DNA from: Gaetbulibacter saemankumensis DSM 17032 | GTDB lineage: Bacteria > Bacteroidota > Bacteroidia > Flavobacteriales > Flavobacteriaceae | Direction of reading: 5' to 3' | DNA length: 64,000 nucleotides | Assembly: GCF_000425645.1 (NCBI RefSeq) | Contig: NZ_KE384430.1 | Coordinates: 1,103,492-1,167,491, forward strand | In this document: one piece after another, positions 26,718 through 37,736 of the stretch | Layout of the letters: each line of letters begins with the position of its first letter | Numbering within the stretch: the stretch's first letter is position 1 | Position numbers and translations under genes: made by a program | The notes under the pieces: model-generated | Told to the model about the DNA's origin: nothing | What the model saw: the letters and a program-made list of their open reading frames with translations, nothing else | The model's database searches: none

Positions 26718-28250
26718 TTAGTGTTTAAAATGACGGGTTCCGGTAAATACCATCGACACGTTATTTTCATTACAATAATCAATACTCAATTGGTCTTTTA
26801 TCGATCCACCTGGTTGAATAACTGAAGTAATACCAGCATTCTTAGCAATTTCAACACAATCAGGGAACGGGAAGAAAGCATCACTAGCCATTACAGCTCC
26901 GTTTAAGTCAAATTCAAATGATTTTGCTTTATGGATTGCTTGTTCTAAAGCATCTACACGACTGGTTTGTCCCGTACCACTAGCAAATAATTGTTTGTTT
27001 TTAACTAACACGATGGTATTTGATTTTGTGTGCTTACAAATTTTTGAAGCGAAAATTAAATCTTCTAATTCACTTTGTGAAGGCTTGGTGTTGGTAACAT
27101 AAGTTAGGCCTTCAATGGTATCTGTTACATTGTTTCTGTCTTGAACTAAAATACCATTTAAACAAGTTCTAACATTCGTTTGAGGTAATTCAACATCATT
27201 AAGAACTAATATGATACGGTTCTTTTTACCTTTTAAAATTTCTAAAGCTTCATCGGTGTACGATGGCGCGATAATAACTTCACAGAATAGACTACTAATT
27301 TCTTGAGCTGTAGCTGTATCAATTTCAGTATTAGCAATTAAAATTCCACCAAAAGCAGATACTGGATCTCCTGCCAAAGCATCTACATAAGCTTGGTGAA
27401 TAGTTTCGCGTTGCGCAAAACCACAAGAGTTATTGTGTTTTAAAATCGCAAATGTCGGGGCGTCGTTTTTGAATTCGTTAATTAGGTTAACGGCAGCGTC
27501 AACATCTAAAAGGTTATTGTAACTTAATTCTTTTCCGTTAAGTTTGGTAAACATTTCGTCGAAGTTTCCGAAGAAAAAACCACGCTGATGTGGGTTTTCA
27601 CCGTAACGTAATACTTTACCATTGGTTTCGCTTATTTTTAATACAACTTCATCTTCATTTTTATTGAAGTAATTAAAAATGGCGGTGTCATAATGAGACG
27701 ATACATTAAATGCTTTAGTAGCAAAACGTTTTCTGTCTTCTAAAGAAATGCTTCCGTTGTCTTTAGAAATGATTTCTAAAAATTCGGCATAATCGTTTAC
27801 AGATGCTACACAAGTAACATCGGCAAAGTTTTTAGCTGCTGCACGAATAAGTGAAATACCACCTATGTCGATTTTTTCAATAATATCTTGTTCGCTAGCT
27901 CCCGAAGCCACAGTTTTTTCAAATGGATATAAATCAACAATAACCACATCGATTTGAGGAATTTCAAACGCCTCTAGTTCTTTAACATCACTTGCGTTGT
28001 TTTGTCTGTTTAAAATACCACCAAAAACTTTTGGGTGTAATGTTTTTACTCGACCGCCTAGGATAGAAGGGTAAGAAGTTACATCTTCTACCGGTACTAC
28101 ATCGATTCCTAAGTCCTTAATGAATTTTTCGGTTCCCCCGGTTGAATAAATAGTTACACCTTGTTCATTTAGTTTTTTAACAATTGGTTCTAATCCGTCT
28201 TTGCTGAAAACTGAAATTAATGCTGATTTTACTGTTTTTTCGTTGCTCAT
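26718..28250 (-). CDS. purH: AICAR transformylase / IMP cyclohydrolase
   Basis: 510 residues, the usual two-domain size. PurH performs the last two steps of IMP synthesis: formyl transfer to AICAR and ring closure. Visible family blocks are STGGTEKFIKDLG and TLHPKVFGGIL in the cyclohydrolase domain and KHNNSCGFA, SDAFFPFPDCV and the C-terminal VSMVFTGTRHFKH in the transformylase domain. A TACTTTTG -7 element lies 24-31 bp upstream of the start on the minus strand. Confidence 0.97.
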   Translation of the reverse strand: MSNEKTVKSALISVFSKDGLEPIVKKLNEQGVTIYSTGGTEKFIKDLGIDVVPVEDVTSYPSILGGRVKTLHPKVFGGILNRQNNASDVKELEAFEIPQIDVVIVDLYPFEKTVASGASEQDIIEKIDIGGISLIRAAAKNFADVTCVASVNDYAEFLEIISKDNGSISLEDRKRFATKAFNVSSHYDTAIFNYFNKNEDEVVLKISETNGKVLRYGENPHQRGFFFGNFDEMFTKLNGKELSYNNLLDVDAAVNLINEFKNDAPTFAILKHNNSCGFAQRETIHQAYVDALAGDPVSAFGGILIANTEIDTATAQEISSLFCEVIIAPSYTDEALEILKGKKNRIILVLNDVELPQTNVRTCLNGILVQDRNNVTDTIEGLTYVTNTKPSQSELEDLIFASKICKHTKSNTIVLVKNKQLFASGTGQTSRVDALEQAIHKAKSFEFDLNGAVMASDAFFPFPDCVEIAKNAGITSVIQPGGSIKDQLSIDYCNENNVSMVFTGTRHFKH

Positions 28251-28273
28251 TTTTCTTAAGTAGTTATAAGTTG

Positions 28274-28281
28274 CAAAAGTA
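28274..28281 (-). promoter_or_regulatory. -7 promoter element of purH
   Basis: On the minus strand the site reads TACTTTTG, an exact TAnnTTTG, 24 bp before the purH ATG. No clear TTG -33 element is seen at the expected distance. Confidence 0.5.
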
Positions 28282-28315
28282 GTTATTTTAACTAAAAAAT
28301 GAGATTAGAAATATT

Positions 28316-28334
28316 AAAAAACGAGGCGTTTTTT
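28316..28334 (-). terminator. Weak terminator after the GAF-domain gene
   Basis: AAAAAACG pairs with CGTTTTTT around a 3-nt loop, downstream of the GAF gene on the minus strand. The stem has only two G-C pairs, so termination may be incomplete. Confidence 0.45.
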
Positions 28335-28380
28335 TAACGAAAATCGGGATTTATTAACAGGTGTTTTAAAAACTATTATA

Positions 28381-28839
28381 TTAAGTTAAAATTGAAGCTA
28401 CCTGCTCACAAACATATTCAAGAAAATCTTCATCTGCTTTGGTAAATGGGTCTGGAGTATTCGAGTCGATATCTATTTGTCCAATATTTTTACCGTTTAC
28501 AAAAATAGGTATAACAATTTCGGCTTTAACAGTAATACTACAGGCGATGTAATTATCCTGAGCGGATACATCGGGCACTATAAAATTCTGGTTACTAACA
28601 GCTACTTGCCCGCATATGCCTTTTCCAAAAGGAATAATAGTATGGTCGGTTGGAGCTCCAACATAAGGACCAAGTTTTAGCTCTTCTTTGTCTCCATTTC
28701 TAAAATAAAAACCAACCCAGTTGTAATAACTAATGTTTTCTTCCAGAAGTTCACAAATATTTAGCAAGCGTTCGTTGATGGTTTTTTGCGAATTTTCTAC
28801 TATTGTTTCTATTTGGGGTTTTAGAGTTTCTAAAATCAT
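28381..28839 (-). CDS. GAF-domain protein, likely free methionine-(R)-sulfoxide reductase type
   Basis: 152 residues forming one GAF domain. The IPFGKGICGQ and NYIACS blocks align with the two conserved cysteines (Cys94 and the catalytic Cys118 by E. coli numbering) of free methionine-(R)-sulfoxide reductase. The third cysteine of that enzyme (in PACTR) is replaced here by the PTDHT stretch. If active it would reduce free methionine sulfoxide in the cytosol. A sensory GAF role cannot be excluded. It is divergent from the exosortase gene, a neighbourhood often seen in Flavobacteriaceae. Confidence 0.8.
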   Translation of the reverse strand: MILETLKPQIETIVENSQKTINERLLNICELLEENISYYNWVGFYFRNGDKEELKLGPYVGAPTDHTIIPFGKGICGQVAVSNQNFIVPDVSAQDNYIACSITVKAEIVIPIFVNGKNIGQIDIDSNTPDPFTKADEDFLEYVCEQVASILT

Positions 28840-28924
28840 AGCATTAATTGTTTTAGTAAAAGTATTTAAAAAGCCGTAATTTCGAAATCGGATTTGAGAT
28901 AATTTAACAAATGACCATCTAAAT

Positions 28925-29476
28925 TTGAGGGCACTTTTTATAAAATATAAAGTTGTAATTCGTTTTATTCTAACCTTTCTGTTGGTTTATGTTGTGGGGT
29001 CTGTAGGGTATAAGTTTTACTTGCAATTGTCTGATGGTAGTTTGTATTACCCTGATTATATAACTCGTTTGGTGGGTTTGCAATGTGAAGCCTTATTGAA
29101 TTCTTTTGGTTATCAGGTTCAATTATTACCGCATCCCGATGAGCCATCATTAAAATTAATTATTAATGGTGTGTATTTAGCGCGTATTGTTGAGGGGTGT
29201 AACGCACTAAGTGTTATAATTTTATTTTTATCTTTTATCGTAGCGTTTGCTTCTAATTTAAAAACGACATTGTTTTATATGCTTTCGGGAAGTGTTTTAA
29301 TTTATGCCATTAATATTTTAAGAATTGTATTGTTAGTGATGGCTTCTTATCATTATCCTGAGTATGATAAAATATTGCATGGGGTTGTATTTCCTTTAAT
29401 CATTTATGGGTTCATGTTCTTGCTGTGGGTTTTTTGGGTAAATCGCTTTGCTAACTTAAAAAAGGCTAATGAGTAA
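28925..29476 (+). CDS. xrtF: Exosortase family protein XrtF
   Basis: 183 residues with about five membrane helices. The exosortase catalytic triad is visible: Cys92 in VEGCNAL, Arg133 in NILRIVLL and His152 in ILHGVVF. The start is TTG at 28925; no ATG precedes in frame. Exosortases cleave C-terminal sorting signals at the membrane. XrtF is the short flavobacterial class, usually beside the protein encoded next (8-bp overlap). No target protein with a recognised C-terminal signal is in the window. Confidence 0.88.
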   Translation: MRALFIKYKVVIRFILTFLLVYVVGSVGYKFYLQLSDGSLYYPDYITRLVGLQCEALLNSFGYQVQLLPHPDEPSLKLIINGVYLARIVEGCNALSVIILFLSFIVAFASNLKTTLFYMLSGSVLIYAINILRIVLLVMASYHYPEYDKILHGVVFPLIIYGFMFLLWVFWVNRFANLKKANE

Positions 29477-29897
29477 AACTTTAAAATTTATGGCCTTAGT
29501 TGTTCTCTTTGGGGTACTCATTTGTATAAGAATGTACGAAGAGGTTTTGTTTTATGATCCATATCTTAGTTTTTTTCAAAACGATTATTTATATATAGAC
29601 AACCCAAGAAGAGCGGTTTTTAAATTAACGCTTTTTACAACTATTCGGTACGTTTTAAATAGTAGTGTTTCTTTAGCGATTTTATATGTTGTGTTTCGAG
29701 ATTACAGTATTGTTAAATTTTCGTTTGTAATATTTACTGCTGCATTTTTAGTGTTGATATCTATATATTTATATTTTGTTATTAATCCAAGAAAGGAAGA
29801 TTATTATTTGTTTTTTAACGTCCGCCGATTTTTAATTCAGCCTATTATACTGCTACTTTTACTTCCTGCTTTTTATTATCACCGAATTAAATCTTAG
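29469..29897 (+). CDS. Exosortase F system-associated membrane protein
   Basis: 142 residues with about four membrane helices, starting inside the XrtF gene (8-bp overlap). The pattern RMYEEVLFYDPYLSFF and NPRRAVFKL fits the small protein family known to travel with XrtF. Its role is not established; it is probably a partner or accessory of the exosortase in the inner membrane. Confidence 0.85.
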   Translation: MSKTLKFMALVVLFGVLICIRMYEEVLFYDPYLSFFQNDYLYIDNPRRAVFKLTLFTTIRYVLNSSVSLAILYVVFRDYSIVKFSFVIFTAAFLVLISIYLYFVINPRKEDYYLFFNVRRFLIQPIILLLLLPAFYYHRIKS

Positions 29898-29941
29898 GTT
29901 TTTTAGACTATTTAATTTAAGTTTTATTATAATCGTTTTTT

Positions 29942-29949
29942 TAACTTTG
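29942..29949 (+). promoter_or_regulatory. -7 promoter element of the copper ATPase gene
   Basis: TAACTTTG fits TAnnTTTG and lies 37 bp before the ATG at 29987. No convincing TTG is found at the -33 position. Confidence 0.5.
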
Positions 29950-29986
29950 ATAAGGTTGCAATTCAATTGCTTTATTTAATAAAATT

Positions 29987-32479
29987 ATGATGAAACATCA
30001 CTATAAAATTGCAGGAATGACTTGTAATGGTTGCAAGACACATGTAGAGAAAGCTTTAAATGATATCGAAGGTGTAGTAGAAGCACATGTAGATTTGGAA
30101 AATGCAGAAGCTGTTATCGAAATGCAGCATCATATTCCTTTGGATACTTTACAAATGGGGCTCGGTGATTATTATGGTATTGTATTACCAGGGAGTAAAC
30201 TAGAGGTGCAAGCGAATCAATCTTCGAAGAAAAAAGGAACAGGGACTGGGGTGTTTTATTGTCCCATGCATTGTGAAGGTGACAAAACTTATAATGAACC
30301 TGGCGATTGTCCTGTTTGTGGTATGGATTTGGTTGAAGAGATGCAGTTAGTTTCGGCATCGACTACTATTTACACCTGCCCTATGCATCCCGAAATTGAG
30401 AGTTCAAGTCCTGGGGATTGCTCGATTTGTGGTATGGCGTTGGAGCCTAAAAAACCTGAAGTTTCAGCAGAACAAAAAACGTATCAGAAGCTTTTAAAAA
30501 AGTTATGGTTATCGATTATTTTCACACTTCCCATTTTTATTATCTCGATGTCCGAGATGATTCCTAATAATCCGCTATATCAAATTTTAGAACGCTCGTA
30601 TTGGAATTGGGTGCAGTTTGTTTTATCAATTCCTGTGGTTTTTTACACAACTTGGATGTTTTTCCAGCGTGCTTATAAGTCTATAGTGACATGGCATTTA
30701 AATATGTTTACGCTTATAGGGATAGGTGCGGGTGTGGCATGGTTGTTTAGTGTGTTTGGTATTTGTTTTCCAGAATTTTTACCAGTGCAATTTAAGTCAG
30801 ATTCGGGTGTGGTACATGTTTATTTTGAAGCTTCAACCGTGATTTTAACTTTGGTTTTATTAGGGCAAGTTCTAGAAGCAAAAGCCCATAGTAAAACAAA
30901 TATAGCTGTAAAGGAATTGCTTAAACTTACACCAAATATGGCTATTAGAGTAGTAAATGGCGAAGAAGAAGATATTCCTATTGAAAAGATTAATATTGAT
31001 GATATTATTCGGATTAAACCTGGTGATAAAATTCCAGTAGATGGTATTATTGTTGATGGAGAAAGTAGTATTGATGAATCCATGATTACCGGTGAACCAT
31101 TACCTGTATCAAAGGGATTAGAAGATCGGGTATTTGCCGGAACCGTAAATGGTAACCAAACTTTTTTGATGCGAGCTACAAAGGTTGGAAGTGAAACCTT
31201 ATTGGCACAAATTATTACTATGGTTAATAAAGCAAGTAGGAGTAAGGCGCCCATTCAAAAACTAGCTGATAAAATCTCAGGATATTTTGTACCTATCGTT
31301 GTGGGTATATCGTTAATAACTTTTGTCGTTTGGAAGTTGTTTGGTCCAGAGCCATCTAATGTTTATGCGTTGGTTAATGCTATTGCCGTATTAATTATTG
31401 CTTGTCCATGTGCTTTAGGTTTGGCTACGCCTATGTCGGTTATGGTTGGAGTTGGAAAAGGAGCCAAGTCTGGGGTGTTAATAAAAAATGCCGAAGCCTT
31501 GGAGCGTTTAAATAAAATGAATGTTTTAATAATCGATAAAACGGGAACCATTACCGAAGGAAAGCCCTCTGTAGAAAAATTACAAACTGTTCAAGACATA
31601 TATAGTCATGAGATGGTTTTATCTTTAATTACGTCGTTGAGTAAAGTTAGTGAACATCCGTTAGCTCATGCTATTGTAGCTTATGGTAATCAACAAGGTA
31701 TAGAAGGGGGTTCAGTTGAAGAATTCATGTCGCATACAGGAAAAGGTGTAAGCGGTCGAGTAGATAACAAGTTGGTGCATTTTGGAAATGAAAAACTTAT
31801 GAAGGAATTTCTTGTAGACATGCCAGAAGCATTACAAACCATCATCATAGAAGAGCAATTTAAAGGAAAAACAGTTTCTTTAGTCGCTATTGAAAATCAA
31901 TTTGTGGCTTTTGTTACTATAACAGATAGAATTAAACCCTCCAGTAAGCAGGTAATTGCCGATTTAAAGTCGCAAGGTATCGAGGTTGTTATGCTTACAG
32001 GTGATAATCAGAATACAGCAAAAGCTGTTGTAGAAACTTTAGGAATTCAACATTATAAAGCAGGCGTGTTGCCTGAAGATAAGCTTTTAGAAGTAGAAAA
32101 ATATCAAAAACAAGGAAAGGTAGTCGTTATGGCTGGTGATGGTATAAATGATGCGCCAGCTTTAGCTAAAAGTGATGTAGGTATTGCCATGGGTACAGGG
32201 ACCGATGTGGCTATAGAAAGCGCACAAATAACCCTTGTAAAAGGGGATTTACAAGGTGTCATTAAAGCTTATAATTTAAGTAGGAAAGTCATGACGAATA
32301 TCAAGCAAAATCTCTTCTTTGCATTATTGTATAATAGTATAGGTGTACCTGTTGCAGCCGGAGTTTTATTTCCTTTTTTCGGAGTACTATTATCGCCTAT
32401 GATAGCCGCCGCCGCGATGAGTTTTAGTTCGGTGTCGGTTATAGCCAATGCTTTGCGATTACGAAATGCTTCTGTATAG
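29987..32479 (+). CDS. copA: Copper-translocating P1B-type ATPase
   Basis: 830 residues. From the N-terminus: an HMA domain with the CNGC metal site (C13, C16), then two consecutive heavy-metal-binding modules of the CPMH...PGDCxxCGM type (cysteines C92, C108, C111 and C131, C145, C148). The P-type core follows with TGEPLP, the CPC transport motif in ACPCALG, phosphorylated Asp in DKTGT, the HP motif in SEHPLAHA and the [10 protein letters not shown] hinge. It exports Cu(I) across the inner membrane. No copper regulator or chaperone gene is adjacent. A -7 promoter element precedes it. Confidence 0.95.
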   Translation: MMKHHYKIAGMTCNGCKTHVEKALNDIEGVVEAHVDLENAEAVIEMQHHIPLDTLQMGLGDYYGIVLPGSKLEVQANQSSKKKGTGTGVFYCPMHCEGDKTYNEPGDCPVCGMDLVEEMQLVSASTTIYTCPMHPEIESSSPGDCSICGMALEPKKPEVSAEQKTYQKLLKKLWLSIIFTLPIFIISMSEMIPNNPLYQILERSYWNWVQFVLSIPVVFYTTWMFFQRAYKSIVTWHLNMFTLIGIGAGVAWLFSVFGICFPEFLPVQFKSDSGVVHVYFEASTVILTLVLLGQVLEAKAHSKTNIAVKELLKLTPNMAIRVVNGEEEDIPIEKINIDDIIRIKPGDKIPVDGIIVDGESSIDESMITGEPLPVSKGLEDRVFAGTVNGNQTFLMRATKVGSETLLAQIITMVNKASRSKAPIQKLADKISGYFVPIVVGISLITFVVWKLFGPEPSNVYALVNAIAVLIIACPCALGLATPMSVMVGVGKGAKSGVLIKNAEALERLNKMNVLIIDKTGTITEGKPSVEKLQTVQDIYSHEMVLSLITSLSKVSEHPLAHAIVAYGNQQGIEGGSVEEFMSHTGKGVSGRVDNKLVHFGNEKLMKEFLVDMPEALQTIIIEEQFKGKTVSLVAIENQFVAFVTITDRIKPSSKQVIADLKSQGIEVVMLTGDNQNTAKAVVETLGIQHYKAGVLPEDKLLEVEKYQKQGKVVVMAGDGINDAPALAKSDVGIAMGTGTDVAIESAQITLVKGDLQGVIKAYNLSRKVMTNIKQNLFFALLYNSIGVPVAAGVLFPFFGVLLSPMIAAAAMSFSSVSVIANALRLRNASV

Positions 32480-32602
32480 TTAAGTAAACCAAAGTGTTGT
32501 TGAGTGGTGTGCTAGGTTGTAAAACAAGAAAGTTCCATCTTATCGAATAAACTTTACTTTGTAGGAAAAAACTATTATATTTATAGGAATACTACGTGGT
32601 AA

Positions 32603-33490
32603 ATGAAAGATGAATTTGTATTATCCATTGTTATAAGTGTCATTTATTTGTCGCTAGGGTTTCTGTTACTGCATTTTGGACAGATAGGATTCGGAGTATC
32701 TTTTTTTGTGTTTTTACCATTTATCATTGGGTATGTATCTGGGACGGGAACATTTAAAAAGGCGAGCTTATGGGGGCATTCTATAGCAATTGTCGTTTTT
32801 TTTGGACTCTTAATTGCTGGGCGCTTAGATGGAATGGTCTGCGTATTAATGGGTTTGCCTTTAATAGTGATTGCTATAGCCTTTGGTTTAGCTGTAAAGC
32901 ACATAATAAAAGTATTTTTTCTAAAAAATCCATCTAATCAGCATATTGTTAAAAGTACAGTCTTACCATTCCTTCTATTTTGGGTGATTGGTGTTTTGGA
33001 AACAGAATTAAATAAAGATGATGTGGCTATAAATCAAGTGAAGTCTGAAATAATTTTACCTTATAGTACTCTTGATGTGTATAATCATATTAAAGCTGTA
33101 GATACCTTAGCAGCAAAAAAGCCGTTTTTAATGAAATTAGATTTGCCAGTACCTCAAAAATGTGTTTTGGAGGACGAACGTGTTGGAGGTTTAAGAGTGA
33201 TATATTTTAAAAGAGGTAAAATTGTAACTCGAATTACAGAATTGGACCCGGGTAAGCTGCTTAAGATGGATGTTATAGACTATCAACTTACAGGAAATAG
33301 ATGGTTAGAGTTTAAAGAAGCAGTATATACATTCGAAATGATTAGGGATTATGGTTGTAAAATGACTCGTATTACAACCTATGCATCCAGTTTAAAACCT
33401 CGATTTTATTGGAGAACTTTTGAAAAGATTGCCATAGAGCAAGAGCATGAATTTGTGTTTAATAATTTAAAAGAAGATTTAAAGCCATAG
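32603..33490 (+). CDS. Membrane protein with C-terminal SRPBCC (START-like) domain
   Basis: 295 residues. The first part has four or five hydrophobic helices; after a last one near residue 130, a soluble region of about 160 residues begins with EIILPYSTLDVYNHI. Alternating beta strands and a long C-terminal helix follow, as in the SRPBCC/polyketide-cyclase fold. Such domains bind hydrophobic ligands. The ligand and role are unknown. It is 123 bp after copA, without a terminator between, and converges on groEL. Confidence 0.65.
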   Translation: MKDEFVLSIVISVIYLSLGFLLLHFGQIGFGVSFFVFLPFIIGYVSGTGTFKKASLWGHSIAIVVFFGLLIAGRLDGMVCVLMGLPLIVIAIAFGLAVKHIIKVFFLKNPSNQHIVKSTVLPFLLFWVIGVLETELNKDDVAINQVKSEIILPYSTLDVYNHIKAVDTLAAKKPFLMKLDLPVPQKCVLEDERVGGLRVIYFKRGKIVTRITELDPGKLLKMDVIDYQLTGNRWLEFKEAVYTFEMIRDYGCKMTRITTYASSLKPRFYWRTFEKIAIEQEHEFVFNNLKEDLKP

Positions 33491-33533
33491 TACCCGAAAT
33501 TAATTAGTAGTTTTATTTTGTTAGTTTGTAAAT

Positions 33534-33567
33534 AAAAAACGCTTCAAAATTTTTTGAAGCGTTTTTT
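33534..33567. terminator. Bidirectional terminator between the SRPBCC protein gene and groEL
   Basis: AAAAAACGCTTCAAAA pairs with TTTTGAAGCGTTTTTT with almost no loop. T-runs flank both sides, serving the plus-strand gene and the minus-strand groESL operon. Confidence 0.88.
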
Positions 33568-33631
33568 TGTGTTTTATATTTCACTCAAATGTATTGGTTC
33601 GAGTGAGTTGCTTGTCAGCAGTAATTAGTTA

Positions 33632-35302
<1,671 letters not shown>

Positions 35303-35366
35303 TTAATAAAATTTGAATAATAAATTTTAGGTTGGCTATTGCTTAAAGCAAATAGCGATTTGCTAT

Positions 35367-35642
35367 TTAGATGATAGCAAGGATGTCACTTTCGCGCATA
35401 ATCAGGTAATCGGTACCTTCTAGTTTTAGATCTGTTCCAGCATATTTACCATACAAAACAGTATCACCAACTTTAACTGTAATAGGTTCATCTTTTGTAC
35501 CAGGACCGGCAGCTACTACAGTACCTTTTTGAGGTTTTTCCTTAGCGTTGTCTGGAATAATAATTCCTGAAGCTGTTTTTGTTTCAGCTGCAGCTGGTTC
35601 GATAAGAACGCGGTCTGCTAATGGTTTAATGTTCAATGCCAT
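35367..35642 (-). CDS. groES: Co-chaperonin GroES (10 kDa)
   Basis: 91 residues. It caps the GroEL ring. The N-terminal [11 protein letters not shown], the mobile loop with [12 protein letters not shown] and the [12 protein letters not shown] block identify it. It has its own promoter on the minus strand just after the secG terminator. I saw no CIRCE inverted repeat, so HrcA control is unlikely. Confidence 0.98.
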   Translation of the reverse strand: MALNIKPLADRVLIEPAAAETKTASGIIIPDNAKEKPQKGTVVAAGPGTKDEPITVKVGDTVLYGKYAGTDLKLEGTDYLIMRESDILAII

Positions 35643-35695
35643 TTGTACTATATTTTAAGTTTGTAAAAATTATTATTATTGCCCATTCAATATTC

Positions 35696-35726
35696 GAAAA
35701 GTATGCCAAGCCTACTAAACTGACAA
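35696..35726 (-). promoter_or_regulatory. groESL promoter
   Basis: On the minus strand a TTTG at the -33 position (TTG at 35724-35726) is followed 20 bp later by TACTTTTC (35696-35703), one mismatch from TAnnTTTG. It sits about 12 bp after the secG terminator. Confidence 0.6.
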
Positions 35727-35738
35727 ACTTGCAGCAAC

Positions 35739-35772
35739 AAAAAATGCCAACTGTATCAGTTGGCATTTTTTT
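35739..35772 (-). terminator. Terminator of the miaB-secG operon
   Basis: ATGCCAACTG pairs with CAGTTGGCAT around a 3-nt loop, flanked by A- and T-runs. It follows secG on the minus strand and directly precedes the groES promoter. Confidence 0.88.
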
Positions 35773-35790
35773 GGTATATGTCATTATAGA

Positions 35791-36144
35791 TTACTGAGCT
35801 GTGTCGTTAACAGTTGCAGCATCATTAGTAGTATTAGCAGGCACTTGTGGTAATGGTTGAGCTGAAGGCGTATTAGGATCTAAAGCTTTAGACTCTGCTG
35901 CTTCACCACCTCTGTTAATAGCAACATTAGAAAGTAAAATTAATACTAACAATAAAGTTGCTAAAGTCCAGGTGCTTTTATCTAAAAAGTCGGTTGTCTT
36001 TTTTACACCACCTAGTTGTTGGGTGCCACCACCACCAAATGAAGATGACAATCCGCCACCTTTAGGGTTTTGAACCATAATTACTACAATAAGTAAAAAG
36101 GCTACTACCACGATTAATGCTAAAAATATTGTAAACGTACTCAT
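35791..36144 (-). CDS. secG: Preprotein translocase subunit SecG
   Basis: 117 residues: two membrane helices (about 2-22 and 57-75) joined by a loop containing the family block QNPKGGGLSSSFGGGG. It belongs to the SecYEG channel. The C-terminal extension is rich in Ala, Pro, Asn and Thr. Its ATG overlaps the stop of the TPR protein gene (TAATG), and it ends the operon. Confidence 0.94.
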   Translation of the reverse strand: MSTFTIFLALIVVVAFLLIVVIMVQNPKGGGLSSSFGGGGTQQLGGVKKTTDFLDKSTWTLATLLLVLILLSNVAINRGGEAAESKALDPNTPSAQPLPQVPANTTNDAATVNDTAQ

Positions 36145-37124
36145 TATTTTTTGGTATTATATTGTTCTTGTAATTCTTCTACAGCTTTAATTTGGTTTGC
36201 AAAGAAACTACTTTTTTCTGGATATTTCAAACTTAAAATTTTATATGATTGAATTGCCTTTTTGAAGTTTTTTTGCTCGACATAAATACGCGCAAGCGTC
36301 TCGGTCATAAGCTCTTCGGGCTGTATGTTTTGAGCCTTAGCTAAGTTAACTTTGGAATGCGAAGTTTTTGAAGGTTTTATTTTTGGGTTTTTAGTAATAA
36401 ACTGTTCTATTAATTCAAATTTTTTGGTGCGTTCCAAATCTTGTATTGACTTTGATGTTGTTTTTTCTTCTGTTATTTTGGTTGGTTTTATGGGTTTGGT
36501 TGCAGGTGTTTCAATTTTTGTTTCACGATCTATAGGTTTAAATCGTGTTAACTTTAACCACTCGTTAAATGAATGCGTTTCTTGTTTGTCAAATTCAAGT
36601 GGCTTACCAAGGTTTAATACAGCTTCTGGGGACGATTGTGATTTTGCCTCTTCAGTTGCGGTGTTTTTGGTTTCAGTATTATCTAAAACCTTATTGATTT
36701 CTTTTGTTTCAACTGTTTTAGGTTCAAATAAAGCAGGATCTAAAACACCTGTTGTTTCTTCAATCTGTCTGTTTAAATAGTCATCAATGCTAACTTTTTT
36801 ATTTACAGAAATATCTTCAACATCAACCTCAATGTCGCTTAAATGTCCCACATTATGGCGAATGGATTGTGATATTTCATTCTGGTAAAAAACGTCCGAA
36901 GTAATAAAATCGAATAGTATGCTTCTATCTGTTGTGTAAGCTGCAGTAGTTTTTAATTCCTGATTATATTTAAAACTGCTTTGGTCTTTTAAGCCTTTAA
37001 GGTAAATAGCTCGTGCTGACTGAAAATACGGGAACTCATCAATGATAGATTTTATAGCATCTGTTTGTTGATGCGTTAGAGCTTGCGGTTGTTGCAGAAT
37101 ATATGTAAAATCTTCTTGGTTCAT
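36144..37124 (-). CDS. TPR-containing protein of the secG operon
   Basis: 326 residues, no signal peptide, mostly helical and strongly charged. The middle is a low-complexity stretch rich in Lys, Thr and Glu. The C-terminal part (TLARIYVEQKNFKKAIQSYKILSLKYPEKS) is a clear TPR repeat. This gene commonly lies between lptE and secG in Flavobacteriaceae. The function is unknown; the repeat suggests protein binding. It overlaps secG by one base and is 56 bp after lptE. Confidence 0.75.
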   Translation of the reverse strand: MNQEDFTYILQQPQALTHQQTDAIKSIIDEFPYFQSARAIYLKGLKDQSSFKYNQELKTTAAYTTDRSILFDFITSDVFYQNEISQSIRHNVGHLSDIEVDVEDISVNKKVSIDDYLNRQIEETTGVLDPALFEPKTVETKEINKVLDNTETKNTATEEAKSQSSPEAVLNLGKPLEFDKQETHSFNEWLKLTRFKPIDRETKIETPATKPIKPTKITEEKTTSKSIQDLERTKKFELIEQFITKNPKIKPSKTSHSKVNLAKAQNIQPEELMTETLARIYVEQKNFKKAIQSYKILSLKYPEKSSFFANQIKAVEELQEQYNTKK

Positions 37125-37180
37125 TGATTAAGCTAAATTTAATAACTTTTTGAAATAATTAATTCCGATAAAAGTTAATA

Positions 37181-37687
37181 TTACCACTTGGCTAGTGTGG
37201 CATTGAATATATCTTGTGTTATACGCTCAAATAATTCTTCGTGAGCTGTTGCTTTTTGTCCGCCAATTAACTGTGCGTTTCCGGGAAAATCGTAAAAGAA
37301 TGAGAACGTTTGTTCTAAATCATCTTCTTCTTTTTTTCTGTTAAAAAAGCGCACTTTTACGCTCATAGTGAGTCTGTTTTGGGCTGCTGTATTTTGTGAA
37401 GTGGCTGTTGTTGGGGAAATACGATACTCTGTGATTTCCCCTTCATAAACCAGATCGGCGTTATTTGGAACTAAATTCAAATTCGTTTGATTCTGAATCA
37501 AATCTTCTAAAGCAATTTTAAAATCACGTTCTAAACCTGGTTCTACTAAAAGGGCATTGTTTTCGAAACGATTTACCTGATAGGTTTTAGTGTCGGCTGG
37601 AATTGAAGCACCCGTAAAAGAATAAATGCCGCAGCTAAATGCTGTTATGCTAACTAAGATTAAGAGGATGTATTTTATGTGTTTCAT
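37181..37687 (-). CDS. lptE: LPS-assembly lipoprotein LptE-like protein
   Basis: 168 residues with a lipoprotein signal (ITAFSC, Cys19). The SIPADTKTYQVNRFEN block and the following FKIALEDLIQNQTNL match the Bacteroidota LptE class. LptE plugs the LptD barrel and delivers lipopolysaccharide to the cell surface. It lies between the sigma54 activator and the TPR gene in the same operon. Confidence 0.85.
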   Translation of the reverse strand: MKHIKYILLILVSITAFSCGIYSFTGASIPADTKTYQVNRFENNALLVEPGLERDFKIALEDLIQNQTNLNLVPNNADLVYEGEITEYRISPTTATSQNTAAQNRLTMSVKVRFFNRKKEEDDLEQTFSFFYDFPGNAQLIGGQKATAHEELFERITQDIFNATLAKW

Positions 37688-37736
37688 GTAATTTTAAATC
37701 TGCCTTACAATTAATTGCTTTAATAATATTGGATGC

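Noticed and set aside
30820-31254. 144-codon open frame antisense to copA
   Set aside because: It is a shadow of a strongly recognised gene; composition is low-complexity Ile/Ser-rich and no family is recognised.
36352-36780. 142-codon open frame antisense to the TPR protein gene
   Set aside because: It covers the low-complexity Lys/Thr region and gives a Phe/Ser/Val-rich product with no homology that I recognise.
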